64,000 bases of DNA from an uncultured SAR116 cluster alpha proteobacterium. GTDB lineage: Bacteria > Pseudomonadota > Alphaproteobacteria > Puniceispirillales > Puniceispirillaceae. The notes under the pieces are model-generated. The model did not search any database and was not told the DNA's origin. It saw only the letters and a program-made list of their open reading frames with translations. The translations under genes and the position numbers were made by a program. Where the stretch lies: assembly GCA_902622515.1 (NCBI GenBank), contig CACNQE010000003.1, positions 124,001 through 188,000 on the forward strand. The letters run 5' to 3'. Shown in pieces: positions 44,152 through 53,544 of the stretch. Position 1 is the first letter of the stretch, and every line of letters begins with the position of its first letter.

Positions 44152-45423
44152 ATGATACTTAATCGAATAATTGCCAACACACCAAAGAATTTAAATAATC
44201 AAAGCTTCTCTAAGTTTATTGACGAAGTAAATATGAAGTGTGGGAGCTTAAATGAGAGAGAGTTTGAGGCAAGTTTACAAAGTGTAGATTTTGAAAATCT
44301 AGAACCTATTATCAGACTAATTGCTATCTTTGGGATTGGATTAAACCTTTTAAGAACCAATCGAAATACCTCTAAAATCATTGAGCTAAGTAAGCGTGAA
44401 TTAGAATTTATACGTGAAAACAGCAACTCGACTCTGATTGACGGTATCTGCCATTCTTTATTCCTCAACCCATTAATCAGTGAAAAATCAAAAGAATATC
44501 TAATTAAAACAAATTCTATAAACCTATCTACAACCCTGAAAAATCTACTTTCATTAAAATCATCTAATTATTTATTCCCTGGAGGTTACCGTTTTTATCA
44601 ACAAAACTTTAAACCAGATACAGAAAAATTTTCAGACTTGTCAACCTTTAATAGACCACCTTATTTTACAAGCTCTGATCCATTAATTACAATCTCGCTT
44701 GCTCATCATAACGATTTTGAAAATCTTTTAAATATTTCAATTCCCAGTCTATTAAATCAATCAGAAAAAAGATTTAGATGTTTTGTTTTTGACGATAACT
44801 CAGTGGGGATAGATAAATGGATAAAATTAAGGAATATTTTTAAAAATGATAACCGTTTTATTTTCCTCAGAAACAAAACAAAACTTGGTCCTTATTTAAT
44901 AAGGAACTTTGTATTAAAAAATGCTAATACAAAATATTTCACAGTATGTGACTCAGATGACTATCAAATGGAATATAGATTTGAGAAACAACTAGAGGAA
45001 ATTAAGGGAAATTTGGGTATAATAAATTCCTGGATAAAATGTAAAGAGACCGGAGAGTTTGCAATAAGGGAAGATGGATACATAGCTAGCATGGCTACTA
45101 ATAGTTTTTTTCATAAAACCGAATTAAGACAAAAAATTGGTTATTACTTTAATATAAAATTTGGTTCGGATAGTGAATATTTAGAACGGTGCAAGTTAGT
45201 GTGTAAAAATGAAATTATTGAATCCAAACTTATAGTCACATTGGGGTTAGATACTAGTAAAAATTTATCAAAACATGGTAAATCAGCAAGGGTTCAGTTT
45301 AAAGCGAGCTATCAAAAATGGCATAAATATTCAAAGAAACTTTATGTTAATTTAGAAAATCAGCCAAAAATTAGTATTGCTCAAGACTTAGCCATATGTT
45401 CACAGGAACATAAACATGAATGA
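44152..45423 (+). CDS. GT2-family glycosyltransferase with N-terminal helical extension
   Basis: The 423-residue protein carries a GT-A domain from about residue 178: LITISLAHHNDFENLLNISI, FRCFVFDDNSVGIDKWIKL, KLGPYLIRNFVLKNANTKYF and the metal motif TVCDSDDYQMEYRFEKQLEE (about 264-283). The first 170 residues are helical and unlike anything I recognise. The stop overlaps the next gene by eight bases, so the two are coupled. The donor and acceptor are unknown. Confidence 0.84.
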   Translation: MILNRIIANTPKNLNNQSFSKFIDEVNMKCGSLNEREFEASLQSVDFENLEPIIRLIAIFGIGLNLLRTNRNTSKIIELSKRELEFIRENSNSTLIDGICHSLFLNPLISEKSKEYLIKTNSINLSTTLKNLLSLKSSNYLFPGGYRFYQQNFKPDTEKFSDLSTFNRPPYFTSSDPLITISLAHHNDFENLLNISIPSLLNQSEKRFRCFVFDDNSVGIDKWIKLRNIFKNDNRFIFLRNKTKLGPYLIRNFVLKNANTKYFTVCDSDDYQMEYRFEKQLEEIKGNLGIINSWIKCKETGEFAIREDGYIASMATNSFFHKTELRQKIGYYFNIKFGSDSEYLERCKLVCKNEIIESKLIVTLGLDTSKNLSKHGKSARVQFKASYQKWHKYSKKLYVNLENQPKISIAQDLAICSQEHKHE

Positions 45424-46600
45424 AAAAATCATAGCAGGCATGGCAACGACAGGAGAAAGAAATTCTCTTAAAAAATCGATTTATTCTATTTGTACACAAG
45501 TAGATGAACTTATTGTATACTGCAATAATGGTTCATTCCCCGAGAATTTTGAAAAACCAGACAATGTAGTTTTTGTTTATGATGAAGCTCTAGGCGATAT
45601 TGGGGATTTAGGTAAATTTTACTCTTTAATTAAAAAATCTGGTATATTGATAACGGTTGATGACGATATCATTTATCCAGAAAATTATGTAAATACCCTT
45701 AAACCTAGGGTTTCGCGAGAAAAAGTTTACGGCGTGCACGGCACTATATTTAACTTCCCAATTTTAGACTATTATACCAAGAATAGAAATGTTTATCACT
45801 TCGAATCTCATTGTACAGAAGATATTAAAGTAGACGTAGTTGGCAGTGGAACCGCTATATTTACTGATGAGTTACTGGAAGATTTTGATTTAAATTCTCA
45901 CTTAAAGTATAAAAATATGGCTGATCTTTTACTTTTAGAGCTAAGCTTAAAAAAAGGAATTAAAAGATATATCATCGAGCGGCCGAGGGGGTGGTTGAAA
46001 GAGGTTAAAAATGATAATTCTATTTTTTCGCATTCAGTTCTCGATAAATCCACAAAATTTAACACAGGATACCTTCAAACCTACTTCATCAATAAATTAA
46101 TTAAGGTTCCTTCGAACTTAAATTTAGGTATCCCAATAAATTTTGGCGGAGTGGAACATATAAATTACTTTAACAATTTCGTTAGCAAATTAAATATTTC
46201 TGATGAACATTATATTGTTTGTAAAATGGAAGATTATGTAAAAATGAAAAACTGGACAAACCCAGTCCGTTTGCTATCTGACATATATTTTGAAAATGGT
46301 TATTTTGATGTTCACTATAAAAATTATGATATTTACTCATTCTCAAATTTAGATGTAATTAAAAAATCTCCTCTTAACAGATTGGTTACAAAAAAAATAA
46401 ATATTAAGAAACGGATAGAAAGTGTAGCGCAAATGATAGAGATATGTGAATTTTGCATTAAAAACAAAATATTGTACCTAGACATTGATACAGAAAATTT
46501 ACATTCAGAGGTGTCTAAATCTCTAAACAGTAATAGCAGTAAATTAGACGCAACACAAATTTTCGATTTTGTTTTGAAAAATAAATTTCAATATTTATAA
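45416..46600 (+). CDS. Putative GT2-like glycosyltransferase
   Basis: The 394-residue protein has a GT-A-like start (IIAGMATTGERNSLKKSIYS, then ICTQVDELIVYCNNG) and an acidic metal motif ILITVDDDIIYPENYVNTL (about residues 78-96), with GSGTAIFTDELLEDFDLN (about 143-160) and ADLLLLELSLKKGIKRYIIE later, the acceptor side of the fold. The C-terminal third (after about 235) is not familiar. It starts within the end of the previous glycosyltransferase gene, so the pair is probably co-made. Confidence 0.78.
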   Translation: MNEKIIAGMATTGERNSLKKSIYSICTQVDELIVYCNNGSFPENFEKPDNVVFVYDEALGDIGDLGKFYSLIKKSGILITVDDDIIYPENYVNTLKPRVSREKVYGVHGTIFNFPILDYYTKNRNVYHFESHCTEDIKVDVVGSGTAIFTDELLEDFDLNSHLKYKNMADLLLLELSLKKGIKRYIIERPRGWLKEVKNDNSIFSHSVLDKSTKFNTGYLQTYFINKLIKVPSNLNLGIPINFGGVEHINYFNNFVSKLNISDEHYIVCKMEDYVKMKNWTNPVRLLSDIYFENGYFDVHYKNYDIYSFSNLDVIKKSPLNRLVTKKINIKKRIESVAQMIEICEFCIKNKILYLDIDTENLHSEVSKSLNSNSSKLDATQIFDFVLKNKFQYL

Positions 46601-46743
46601 CTATTTAGTTATGGTAAAGGTTTTTAGACGAACGAAACACCAAAGACGAATTTTAATTTTTGTTTGTTGATTCTGAAAAAAAAATAATGTCTAACTTATT
46701 ATCGATGCGTATAAAAATAATTATTGGACTTTCATAGAAAAAG

Positions 46744-47922
46744 TTGGAAATATTGTTTCAAATTATATCTAAGCAGCGCAATGAAGGTCTTTATCTTCTT
46801 GATTGGATATCGTGGCACATCGCCACTGGTATTAAGCATTTTCATATAACTAGCAACGATTGCTCTGATTCTTCAGATGAACTTCTTAAAACAATTAAAT
46901 TTGAAACGAATTATATTTCTCTACATAAATTTACTTTAGAAACTTTGAATAAACAAAGCATAGGTGAGAGTGCTCTATTAATTTTTAATGAAATAGTTGC
47001 CAAAAATAAAAATGTTTTTTTTTGCTGCTTAGATATCGATGAATACCTGTGTTTTGTAAACCAAAAAACCATAAATATCTCAACATTAAATTTTGTAAAA
47101 AATAGCGTTTATGAACTCCCTTGGCTTAATTGCGTGCAAGAAAATTCTTTCTATGACTCTCAACAACCGGTATATCACCGAAACACTCATGCCATCACTA
47201 AAAAGAATAATGTCTTTCCTTATCTAAACGGCTATCGAGGCAAGCAACTTCGGTTTAATGACAATGGAGTGAGTTTAGGAAATTTCCATCATTTTAGTGT
47301 CAATGGTGAAGAAATAAAAAAAGGTGAAACATCAGGAATCTATCTGAAACACTGTGTTGTGAATTCATTAGAAGAATTCATGATAAGAAGTGATAGAGGT
47401 CAAGCATCATCTTTCCGTGAAACAGGACAAAATCAGAGAGAAAGAGAAAAAGCAAATTACAAATATGCCATTGACCTGTATTTGATGTATATAAGTCAGG
47501 AGACCATGCCAAACATCCTCCCCAATAAAGTTATCGCTGACAAGGCAGCTGAGATTAAGTCAGAGCTTTTATCAAACCCCAAAATAAAAGCAGCACAAGA
47601 TAAAATCGATGCCTATTATAAACGCAAATTCGCTAAAATTAAAAAAAGCTACATCCCATCTATTTTTAGAGAGTTAAATATCCGCCATATTGACGATTTA
47701 AAAACTAGGGAACTCGAAAAATTTAATAAACAATTTTTCTCCTCAAAATCAAAAAAGCCACATGATTACTATGTTTTAATGAGTTTAACTAATTTATTTG
47801 AAAAAAATCACGAGAAAGCGCGCCAGTATGCAACGGAAGGTCTCATGATTTATCCTTCTTTTAAACTTCTCTTAATGGCGCAATCATCGATATTACAAAA
47901 TCCCTATTATGCTGTCCCTTGA
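46744..47922 (+). CDS. GT92/Glyco_tranf_2_4-like glycosyltransferase, TTG start
   Basis: The 392-residue protein opens LFQIISKQRNEGLYLLDWIS followed by WHIATGIKHFHITSNDCSD, the typical start of the GT92-like family, with the metal motif FFCCLDIDEYLCF (about residues 95-107) and WLNCVQENSFYD and FPYLNGYRGKQLRF further on. The frame starts at TTG (46744); no upstream ATG gives a better start and the ribosome-binding site is weak. The tail (after about 270) is basic and repeat-like helical. Its stop lies six bases from the end of the converging secretion operon. Confidence 0.82.
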   Translation: MEILFQIISKQRNEGLYLLDWISWHIATGIKHFHITSNDCSDSSDELLKTIKFETNYISLHKFTLETLNKQSIGESALLIFNEIVAKNKNVFFCCLDIDEYLCFVNQKTINISTLNFVKNSVYELPWLNCVQENSFYDSQQPVYHRNTHAITKKNNVFPYLNGYRGKQLRFNDNGVSLGNFHHFSVNGEEIKKGETSGIYLKHCVVNSLEEFMIRSDRGQASSFRETGQNQREREKANYKYAIDLYLMYISQETMPNILPNKVIADKAAEIKSELLSNPKIKAAQDKIDAYYKRKFAKIKKSYIPSIFRELNIRHIDDLKTRELEKFNKQFFSSKSKKPHDYYVLMSLTNLFEKNHEKARQYATEGLMIYPSFKLLLMAQSSILQNPYYAVP

Positions 47923-47928
47923 GGTAAA

Positions 47929-48432
47929 TTAATGAAGGGGCGTAGATGTCGGTGCGGCCATTGGCGTAATATCCGCAAACCACTTAGCTTTACCTGCTAT
48001 CAAATTTACTAAACTATGAACTTTAAGCATTAAATCCGGCTGAACATTTACGCTCACGGTTTTGCCTATTTTCAGAATAAATTGAATTTTATACATCGCA
48101 CCAACAAGCTCAACTTTAATCAAAGATACCACTTCTGGCCCCTCTCCTATTGGAAATTCATTTCCTTTTATAAACTCAGGTGTTTGAGGTTTAGGTGCAT
48201 CTTTCGAACTTTCTGATTTTAGTGTTTTACTTTCTTGTTTTTTTTCTATTTGTTTCTGAAGATCTTCTTGAATTTGCTCACCTTGCTCTGTCTGTCTTGG
48301 CAACACATCGAGCAACATATCAGTAGAGCGCCTCGTTAACCAAAAACGAAATTCTTTAAGGTCCTTCGTATTGAAACGAAGTAAAATGCGGTCCTCTGAG
48401 GGGTCATAATTTGCGCTAAATTGATTGATCAT
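47929..48432 (-). CDS. Small protein of unknown function at the end of the type I secretion operon
   Basis: I do not recognise this 167-residue protein. It has no signal peptide. The N-terminal part (NYDPSEDRILLRFNTKDLKE, then FRFWLTRRSTDMLLDVL) looks like a small alpha/beta domain, followed by a Lys/Glu/Pro-rich linker (about residues 55-88) and a C-terminal beta-rich part. It lies 15 bases after the HlyD-type gene and is surely in the same transcript, so a helper role in secretion or retention of the adhesin is possible. Confidence 0.72.
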   Translation of the reverse strand: MINQFSANYDPSEDRILLRFNTKDLKEFRFWLTRRSTDMLLDVLPRQTEQGEQIQEDLQKQIEKKQESKTLKSESSKDAPKPQTPEFIKGNEFPIGEGPEVVSLIKVELVGAMYKIQFILKIGKTVSVNVQPDLMLKVHSLVNLIAGKAKWFADITPMAAPTSTPLH

Positions 48433-48447
48433 CTTTTATAAACCCAA

Positions 48448-49788
48448 TTATTGCTCTGTAAATGCTTCTTGAAGTGTAGCCGTAATAGGAGCAGTCACAT
48501 AAGATAATATTGTTCTTTTACCAGTGATTACGTCAACTTGTGCTTCCATACCAGGAACTAACGCTAGTTTTTTACCCGTAGATGATTCACTACCAAATGG
48601 CTTAATTTTTACTGGATAATAGGCAGGAGAATCCCCATCTTCAACACTATCAGAGCCAACTATTCTTACCTCACCTTCGAGAAAACCAAACATCGCAAAA
48701 TCATATGCCGATAATTTTAATAGTGCTTTCTGTCCTGGTACTATATACGCAATATCCATAGGCATGATTTTAGCCTCAAATAGTAGTTCATTATCCTCAG
48801 GCACAATTTCAACAAGAGGTTCACCACCGCTTACAACACTATCGAGGGTTGCAACAAGTACCCTGTTGACTGTTCCATCAATAGGACTTCTTATAACTGT
48901 TCTATCTGTCTTATCTGCTGATACAGAAAGCTGTTTCTCGAGTTGTGTCAGTTTTAAATTAGCATCTGCTAATTCTCCTAAAATAGACGCCTTATGCTCT
49001 TCAATAGCGATAGAGCGTTGCTCATTTAGCTGGTCAATTGATGCTCTTATACCCTCTACTTTAGCTGTTGCCTCGGCAAAGGTTTTTTCAGCTCTCACAG
49101 CCTCTAATTTTGGCTCTAAGCCCTTTGCTACAAGCTGCAAGATTACTATGCGCTCTTCTTCAATAAGAGAGAGAGTTCTCTCATTTCCTCTTAACTCACT
49201 TTGTTTTTGGGAAAGTTGTGCGTCAAATGAAGCCATATTGGCATTAAAACTAGCCCTACGCGCATCTCTTAATAAGAGCTGATTACGTATCTGTGAAGGC
49301 GCAATTTGTGTCATCTCTTCTGTAAATTTTGGCTCTGTATTTGTATATTCTCCATTTAATCTTTGAACTATTATCAGTGTTTCTATAAATTCTGAGCGCA
49401 ATGATTCATAATTTGCCTCATCCTCAAGAGGGTCTAATTTAAGGAGAATTTCACCTTTTTCTACCTTTTGACCAACTTCAACATTAATTTCGCTCAATAT
49501 ACCACCACCAAAATGTTCAACAGTTTGAAGTTTTTTTGATGGAACAAGCTTTGCTTGCCCGGTCACATTTGTTTCAAACTCTGCATGATAGGCCCAATAG
49601 CCAAAGCCTGCAAATGTGGCAACAACAATCAATAAAAAAAGTCTACTTAAACCTGATGCACCTTGATTACTGCCGCCAAAAAGGGCCAACGCAAAAACAA
49701 ATATCGCCGATAAAAAACGAAAAATAGTAATTGGGAAGAAAACTACAGCCGAAATAAATCGAAGCAATCTATATAATATTTTTTTCAT
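48448..49788 (-). CDS. HlyD-family type I secretion adaptor
   Basis: This 446-residue membrane fusion protein links the ABC exporter to the TolC channel. A single inner-membrane anchor lies near residues 47-68 (LFLLIVVATFAGFGYWAYHA), followed by the lipoyl half GGGILSEINVEVGQKVEKGE (about 94-113), a long helical hairpin (about 125-285, where the substrate tunnel contacts TolC), the second lipoyl half IRSPIDGTVNRVLVATLDSV (about 299-318) and the family tail GMEAQVDVITGKRTILSYV. Only two bases part it from the ABC gene's stop. Confidence 0.93.
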   Translation of the reverse strand: MKKILYRLLRFISAVVFFPITIFRFLSAIFVFALALFGGSNQGASGLSRLFLLIVVATFAGFGYWAYHAEFETNVTGQAKLVPSKKLQTVEHFGGGILSEINVEVGQKVEKGEILLKLDPLEDEANYESLRSEFIETLIIVQRLNGEYTNTEPKFTEEMTQIAPSQIRNQLLLRDARRASFNANMASFDAQLSQKQSELRGNERTLSLIEEERIVILQLVAKGLEPKLEAVRAEKTFAEATAKVEGIRASIDQLNEQRSIAIEEHKASILGELADANLKLTQLEKQLSVSADKTDRTVIRSPIDGTVNRVLVATLDSVVSGGEPLVEIVPEDNELLFEAKIMPMDIAYIVPGQKALLKLSAYDFAMFGFLEGEVRIVGSDSVEDGDSPAYYPVKIKPFGSESSTGKKLALVPGMEAQVDVITGKRTILSYVTAPITATLQEAFTEQ

Positions 49789-49790
49789 AA

Positions 49791-52133
49791 TTACTTCTTT
49801 AATTGAGCCGGATCAAATTTAGGTTTGATACTAAAGCTCTGATTTGATGCGCTATTTCTCTGCGGAAATTTAGCCTCATTAGCATTCTTAACAATCTGAG
49901 CCGCACTTTGATGGTCAGTTTGAGCCTTAAGGAATTGGTCGGTTGACCCAATACCAGCTACTTTACCGTTCTCCATAATAATCACTTTTTCAACCAGAAC
50001 CAGCAAAGAGGTTCTATGTGTAATAACAACCAATGTTGTATCATAATCAGATTCTTTGAATTTTTTGACAAATTGTGTCTCTGACTTAGCATCCATTGAG
50101 CTAGTTGGCTCATCTAATATTAGAATAGATGGTTTTTTAACAAGCGCTCTTGCAAGAGAAACTGCTTGCCTCTGGCCTCCAGAAAGGGATTCACCTCTTT
50201 CCTTTAGCTTCATTTTATATCCATCTGGATGCCTATTAGTAAGTTCAGATACTCCAGAGATATCACCTGCCCAAAGAATTGTTTCTGGGTCAACTTTTAC
50301 TGAGCCCAATGAAATGTTTTGCTCAACAGTATCTGACATGAGCCACACATCTTGAGCGGATATACCCATATGTTCTCTTAAATCGGAAGGAGCAATCTGT
50401 CTTATGTCAACGCCATCAATAAGGATTTTCCCAGAATCTGCTTCATACAAACCAGCAATTAATCTTCCAATTGTCGTCTTACCAGAGCCTACATGACCCA
50501 ATATTGCAACTTTTTCTCCTGGCTCAATTTTAAAAGATATATCATCTAAAACTGGCTCTGACTGGTCAGGATAAGTGAAGGTAACATTTTTGAATTCAAT
50601 AGAACCATCAAAGCGGCCTCTTGGAAGAAAAAAGTTGTCTTTGGGATGCTCTATATCCTCTCCCATAAACTCTTTTAGCACTTCATAACTTTTTCCTATT
50701 TGGTTTAATCTAACCAAAATGGATGAGAGTTGTGCGAAGGGTGAGAGTGCTTTTCCAGATAAAATCATACATGCGATAATCACACCAAATCCCGCCTGAC
50801 CGGTAGAAACCAAAATAGCGCCAAGTCCAACAACAGACATTTGCATCAGCTGCTGCACACTCGCCGTAACATTGGAGGCAAAATGGCTAACATCTTTCGT
50901 TTGCTCTGAAATATGAGCTTGTTTTTCTAACACACCCCTAAGCCTTCGACGCATGAAACCGCCCGCACCAATCATCTTCAATGTTTCAAGACCCGTTAAA
51001 GACTCAACCATTACCGAACTCTTTATCTGACCCTCCTCAAAAGATGTATCAGATAGTGCCTTCATTTGAGGCTGAATATATAGGGTCGCTACAATAACTA
51101 AAACAATTGCAATTATGACAGGTGCGATCAGCCAACCACCTACCATGTAGATTACAAGTAAGAATATAAAGGCAAACGGTACGTCAATTAGCGAAGTTAG
51201 TGTTGCAGAAGCAAAAAATTCTCGGATGTTTTCAAACTGTTTGAGTGTATCTGCAAGCGCGCCGACACTGCCCTTTTTTGATTTGTATTTTATATCCATA
51301 ACTTGAGCGAATATTCGGTCTCCAAGTGTTAGGTCCGAACTCACACCAGCGATGCTTAAATAATGATTTCTTATTGCTTTAGTTACATAATCGACAAATA
51401 CGAGAACTACTAAACCAGATGCTAACACAAACAGACTATCGATAGCATTTGATGGAATAATCCGCCTATAAACAATCATTGAAAATAATGAGACCCCTAG
51501 AGCAAAAATATTTGTCATAAGGGATGCCAAACCTGATTGAATGTATAATGACCGATTATCCCAAATAGTTGACCAAAACCAATGTGACTCAATACCAGGT
51601 ATAAATGCTAGTTTAGTCTCAGCTTTTTTAAAACAATCTACAAAAACCCAATCTGATTGTGTCTCATTAAAATATTTATCTAAATTATCTTCAGGAACCG
51701 TTATTTCTGGGTCTGAAGAAAAACCACGTATTTTATCGATATTATCATCGTGATTAAAAAAGAAGGCATGACCTTCTTTGAGAGCCAGATAAATGTGATT
51801 GACACCATTTCCTGAATAAATATCACGCTCAATTTTCTTCCAAGTTGTCTCCTCAACAACTAAATTCCTAGCCTCCATTATTTCTTTTAAATCGCTTAAT
51901 TCCCAGTGTTCGAGGTTTTGAAATTCCAAAGACCTAAACTCAGACGCAGCAACAGATTGATTTAAAGAAGAGGTAATGGATGCGCCTAAATCAGCTAACG
52001 AAAAATGAAAGGAGCCCTCTTCCTCTAATTCAACAGGCGCACTTTTTTCCTCGGCTAATTGCTCAGCAGTAACAGTTTTTAAATCAATTTTACCTAACTC
52101 AGTTGTTGTTTCCAAGGTAGTTAATTTCCTCAA
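49791..52133 (-). CDS. Type I secretion ABC transporter, LssB/LapB type
   Basis: The 780-residue exporter drives secretion of the adhesin. An N-terminal C39-like domain (about residues 75-175) lacks a catalytic Cys in its first motif, as in exporters that bind but do not cut their substrate. The membrane domain spans about 185-480 and the ATPase follows with Walker A GHVGSGKTTIGRLIAGLYE, signature SGGQRQAVSLARAL and Walker B SILILDEPTSSMD. The frame begins with TTG at 52133 inside the tolC-like gene (35-base overlap); no ATG occurs for about 85 codons, so TTG or a nearby TTG (52115) is the start. Confidence 0.92.
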   Translation of the reverse strand: MRKLTTLETTTELGKIDLKTVTAEQLAEEKSAPVELEEEGSFHFSLADLGASITSSLNQSVAASEFRSLEFQNLEHWELSDLKEIMEARNLVVEETTWKKIERDIYSGNGVNHIYLALKEGHAFFFNHDDNIDKIRGFSSDPEITVPEDNLDKYFNETQSDWVFVDCFKKAETKLAFIPGIESHWFWSTIWDNRSLYIQSGLASLMTNIFALGVSLFSMIVYRRIIPSNAIDSLFVLASGLVVLVFVDYVTKAIRNHYLSIAGVSSDLTLGDRIFAQVMDIKYKSKKGSVGALADTLKQFENIREFFASATLTSLIDVPFAFIFLLVIYMVGGWLIAPVIIAIVLVIVATLYIQPQMKALSDTSFEEGQIKSSVMVESLTGLETLKMIGAGGFMRRRLRGVLEKQAHISEQTKDVSHFASNVTASVQQLMQMSVVGLGAILVSTGQAGFGVIIACMILSGKALSPFAQLSSILVRLNQIGKSYEVLKEFMGEDIEHPKDNFFLPRGRFDGSIEFKNVTFTYPDQSEPVLDDISFKIEPGEKVAILGHVGSGKTTIGRLIAGLYEADSGKILIDGVDIRQIAPSDLREHMGISAQDVWLMSDTVEQNISLGSVKVDPETILWAGDISGVSELTNRHPDGYKMKLKERGESLSGGQRQAVSLARALVKKPSILILDEPTSSMDAKSETQFVKKFKESDYDTTLVVITHRTSLLVLVEKVIIMENGKVAGIGSTDQFLKAQTDHQSAAQIVKNANEAKFPQRNSASNQSFSIKPKFDPAQLKK

Positions 52134-53544
52134 ATTGATTACATAAATATATTAACTGATATTTTGACAACGCCCTATCAATAATGCTGTCAATTAAGTT
52201 TTTTCCAGAATTAAAAAGTTCTTCCTGTGCAGCTAAGACCTCAAATAAGCTAATTCTACTGTAAGAGTAAAGCTCTTTTGTAATATTGTAGCTGTCCTTT
52301 GCTCCTTCAAGTACTAACATTTTTGATGAAACAGCAGAAACTTTACCATCATATTCAGAAAATGCGTCTTCTAGCTGTTGCTTTAATGAAATTCTAATGC
52401 GCCTTTCCTCAAACGAAAGGTTTGATAGATTTAAACGAGCCTGTTGAATATTTGTATCTGCGATACCACCGTCAAACAGACTAGTGTTATAAGATAGGCC
52501 AAAAGAAAGAGTGTCAGAAAATATTCCAGAAGCTTCACTATAACTTCTAGCAACGCGAGCTGATGAATTAATGGAACCATATTTTTCTTGCTGAAGCGTT
52601 TCGAGCTCAAGATTTGCAATATCTATGTTTAACTTTACGAGTGCAAGGTCGGGATTGCTTTCAATGTATTCGTCAATATTTGTAATATCAAAATTCTCAG
52701 TATCGAATTCTCTCGGTAAAATGTATGGGGCTGCCTCTTTTGCAAAGATTTTTCTATAGTTTGCTCTAGCTACCGCTAAATTCTCTAGAGAGCCTGCAAG
52801 CGCTCCAAGGGCTGCAGCTACTCTTGCTTCAGCTCTGATCACGTCGGCAGAACTACTGGCACCTAAATCCATTCTCTGTCTAATGAAATTAACAAATGTT
52901 TTTCGAGATGCTAAGTTCTCTCTAGCAAGTCTTGTTTGAAGCAATGCCCTTTGCACTTCATAGAATGCTGACATTGCCTGAAGAAACAAGTCATCATTTG
53001 CTTTTTTAAAATTCACTTCAGTAATTTCAAGTCTTATTTTTTCCTGTTCTTTTTTAAGGTCTAGTACTCCAAAATCATATATTCTCTTATTTGCAGTAAT
53101 ATTAGGATTTAAAGAGCCACCCTGGTTTGATGAACCATTCGAATTTTGCGTAATACTGTAATTAACGCCACCTCCTGCGTTAATGGTAAAGTTCCTTGAA
53201 TTGTCAATTTGCTCAATATTTAAAAGGCTTTGCGATACTGCTACTTCTGCTTTGTTTATGATTGGTGATATATCTATCGCTGTAAAAATATCCTGCAACA
53301 ACGGCTCAATATCAAGCCTCTGGGTAGGGTCCTGCTCACCAAAAATTATTTGGTCAACAAGAACAATCATGTCTCTTCCTATATTTTCAATACCTTGAGG
53401 TACATCAGTAGCTAGGTCAGCACTTTTTGTGGTTTCTTCTTGTGCTAACTCTGGAGGTTCTAATTGCGCTAATGCATGAGAAACCAAAGAAATAGAAACT
53501 ACCAATGGTAGTGATATACGCCAGAGATTTTGCAAAAAATACAT
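52099..53544 (-). CDS. TolC-family outer-membrane secretion channel
   Basis: The 481-residue protein begins with a signal peptide (ISLPLVVSISLVSHALAQ) and then a spacer of about 70 residues. Two TolC repeats follow, each with a long helical hairpin: one around VNFKKANDDLFLQAMSAFYE and LRQRMDLGASS-like FIRQRMDLGASSSADVIRAE (about 160-235), the other around RRIRISLKQQLEDAFSEYDG and YSYSRISLFEVLAAQEELFN (about 385-455). It forms the trimeric outer-membrane channel for the adhesin. Its ATG overlaps the adhesin stop (TGATG at 53542-53546). Confidence 0.92.
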   Translation of the reverse strand: MYFLQNLWRISLPLVVSISLVSHALAQLEPPELAQEETTKSADLATDVPQGIENIGRDMIVLVDQIIFGEQDPTQRLDIEPLLQDIFTAIDISPIINKAEVAVSQSLLNIEQIDNSRNFTINAGGGVNYSITQNSNGSSNQGGSLNPNITANKRIYDFGVLDLKKEQEKIRLEITEVNFKKANDDLFLQAMSAFYEVQRALLQTRLARENLASRKTFVNFIRQRMDLGASSSADVIRAEARVAAALGALAGSLENLAVARANYRKIFAKEAAPYILPREFDTENFDITNIDEYIESNPDLALVKLNIDIANLELETLQQEKYGSINSSARVARSYSEASGIFSDTLSFGLSYNTSLFDGGIADTNIQQARLNLSNLSFEERRIRISLKQQLEDAFSEYDGKVSAVSSKMLVLEGAKDSYNITKELYSYSRISLFEVLAAQEELFNSGKNLIDSIIDRALSKYQLIYLCNQFEEINYLGNNN

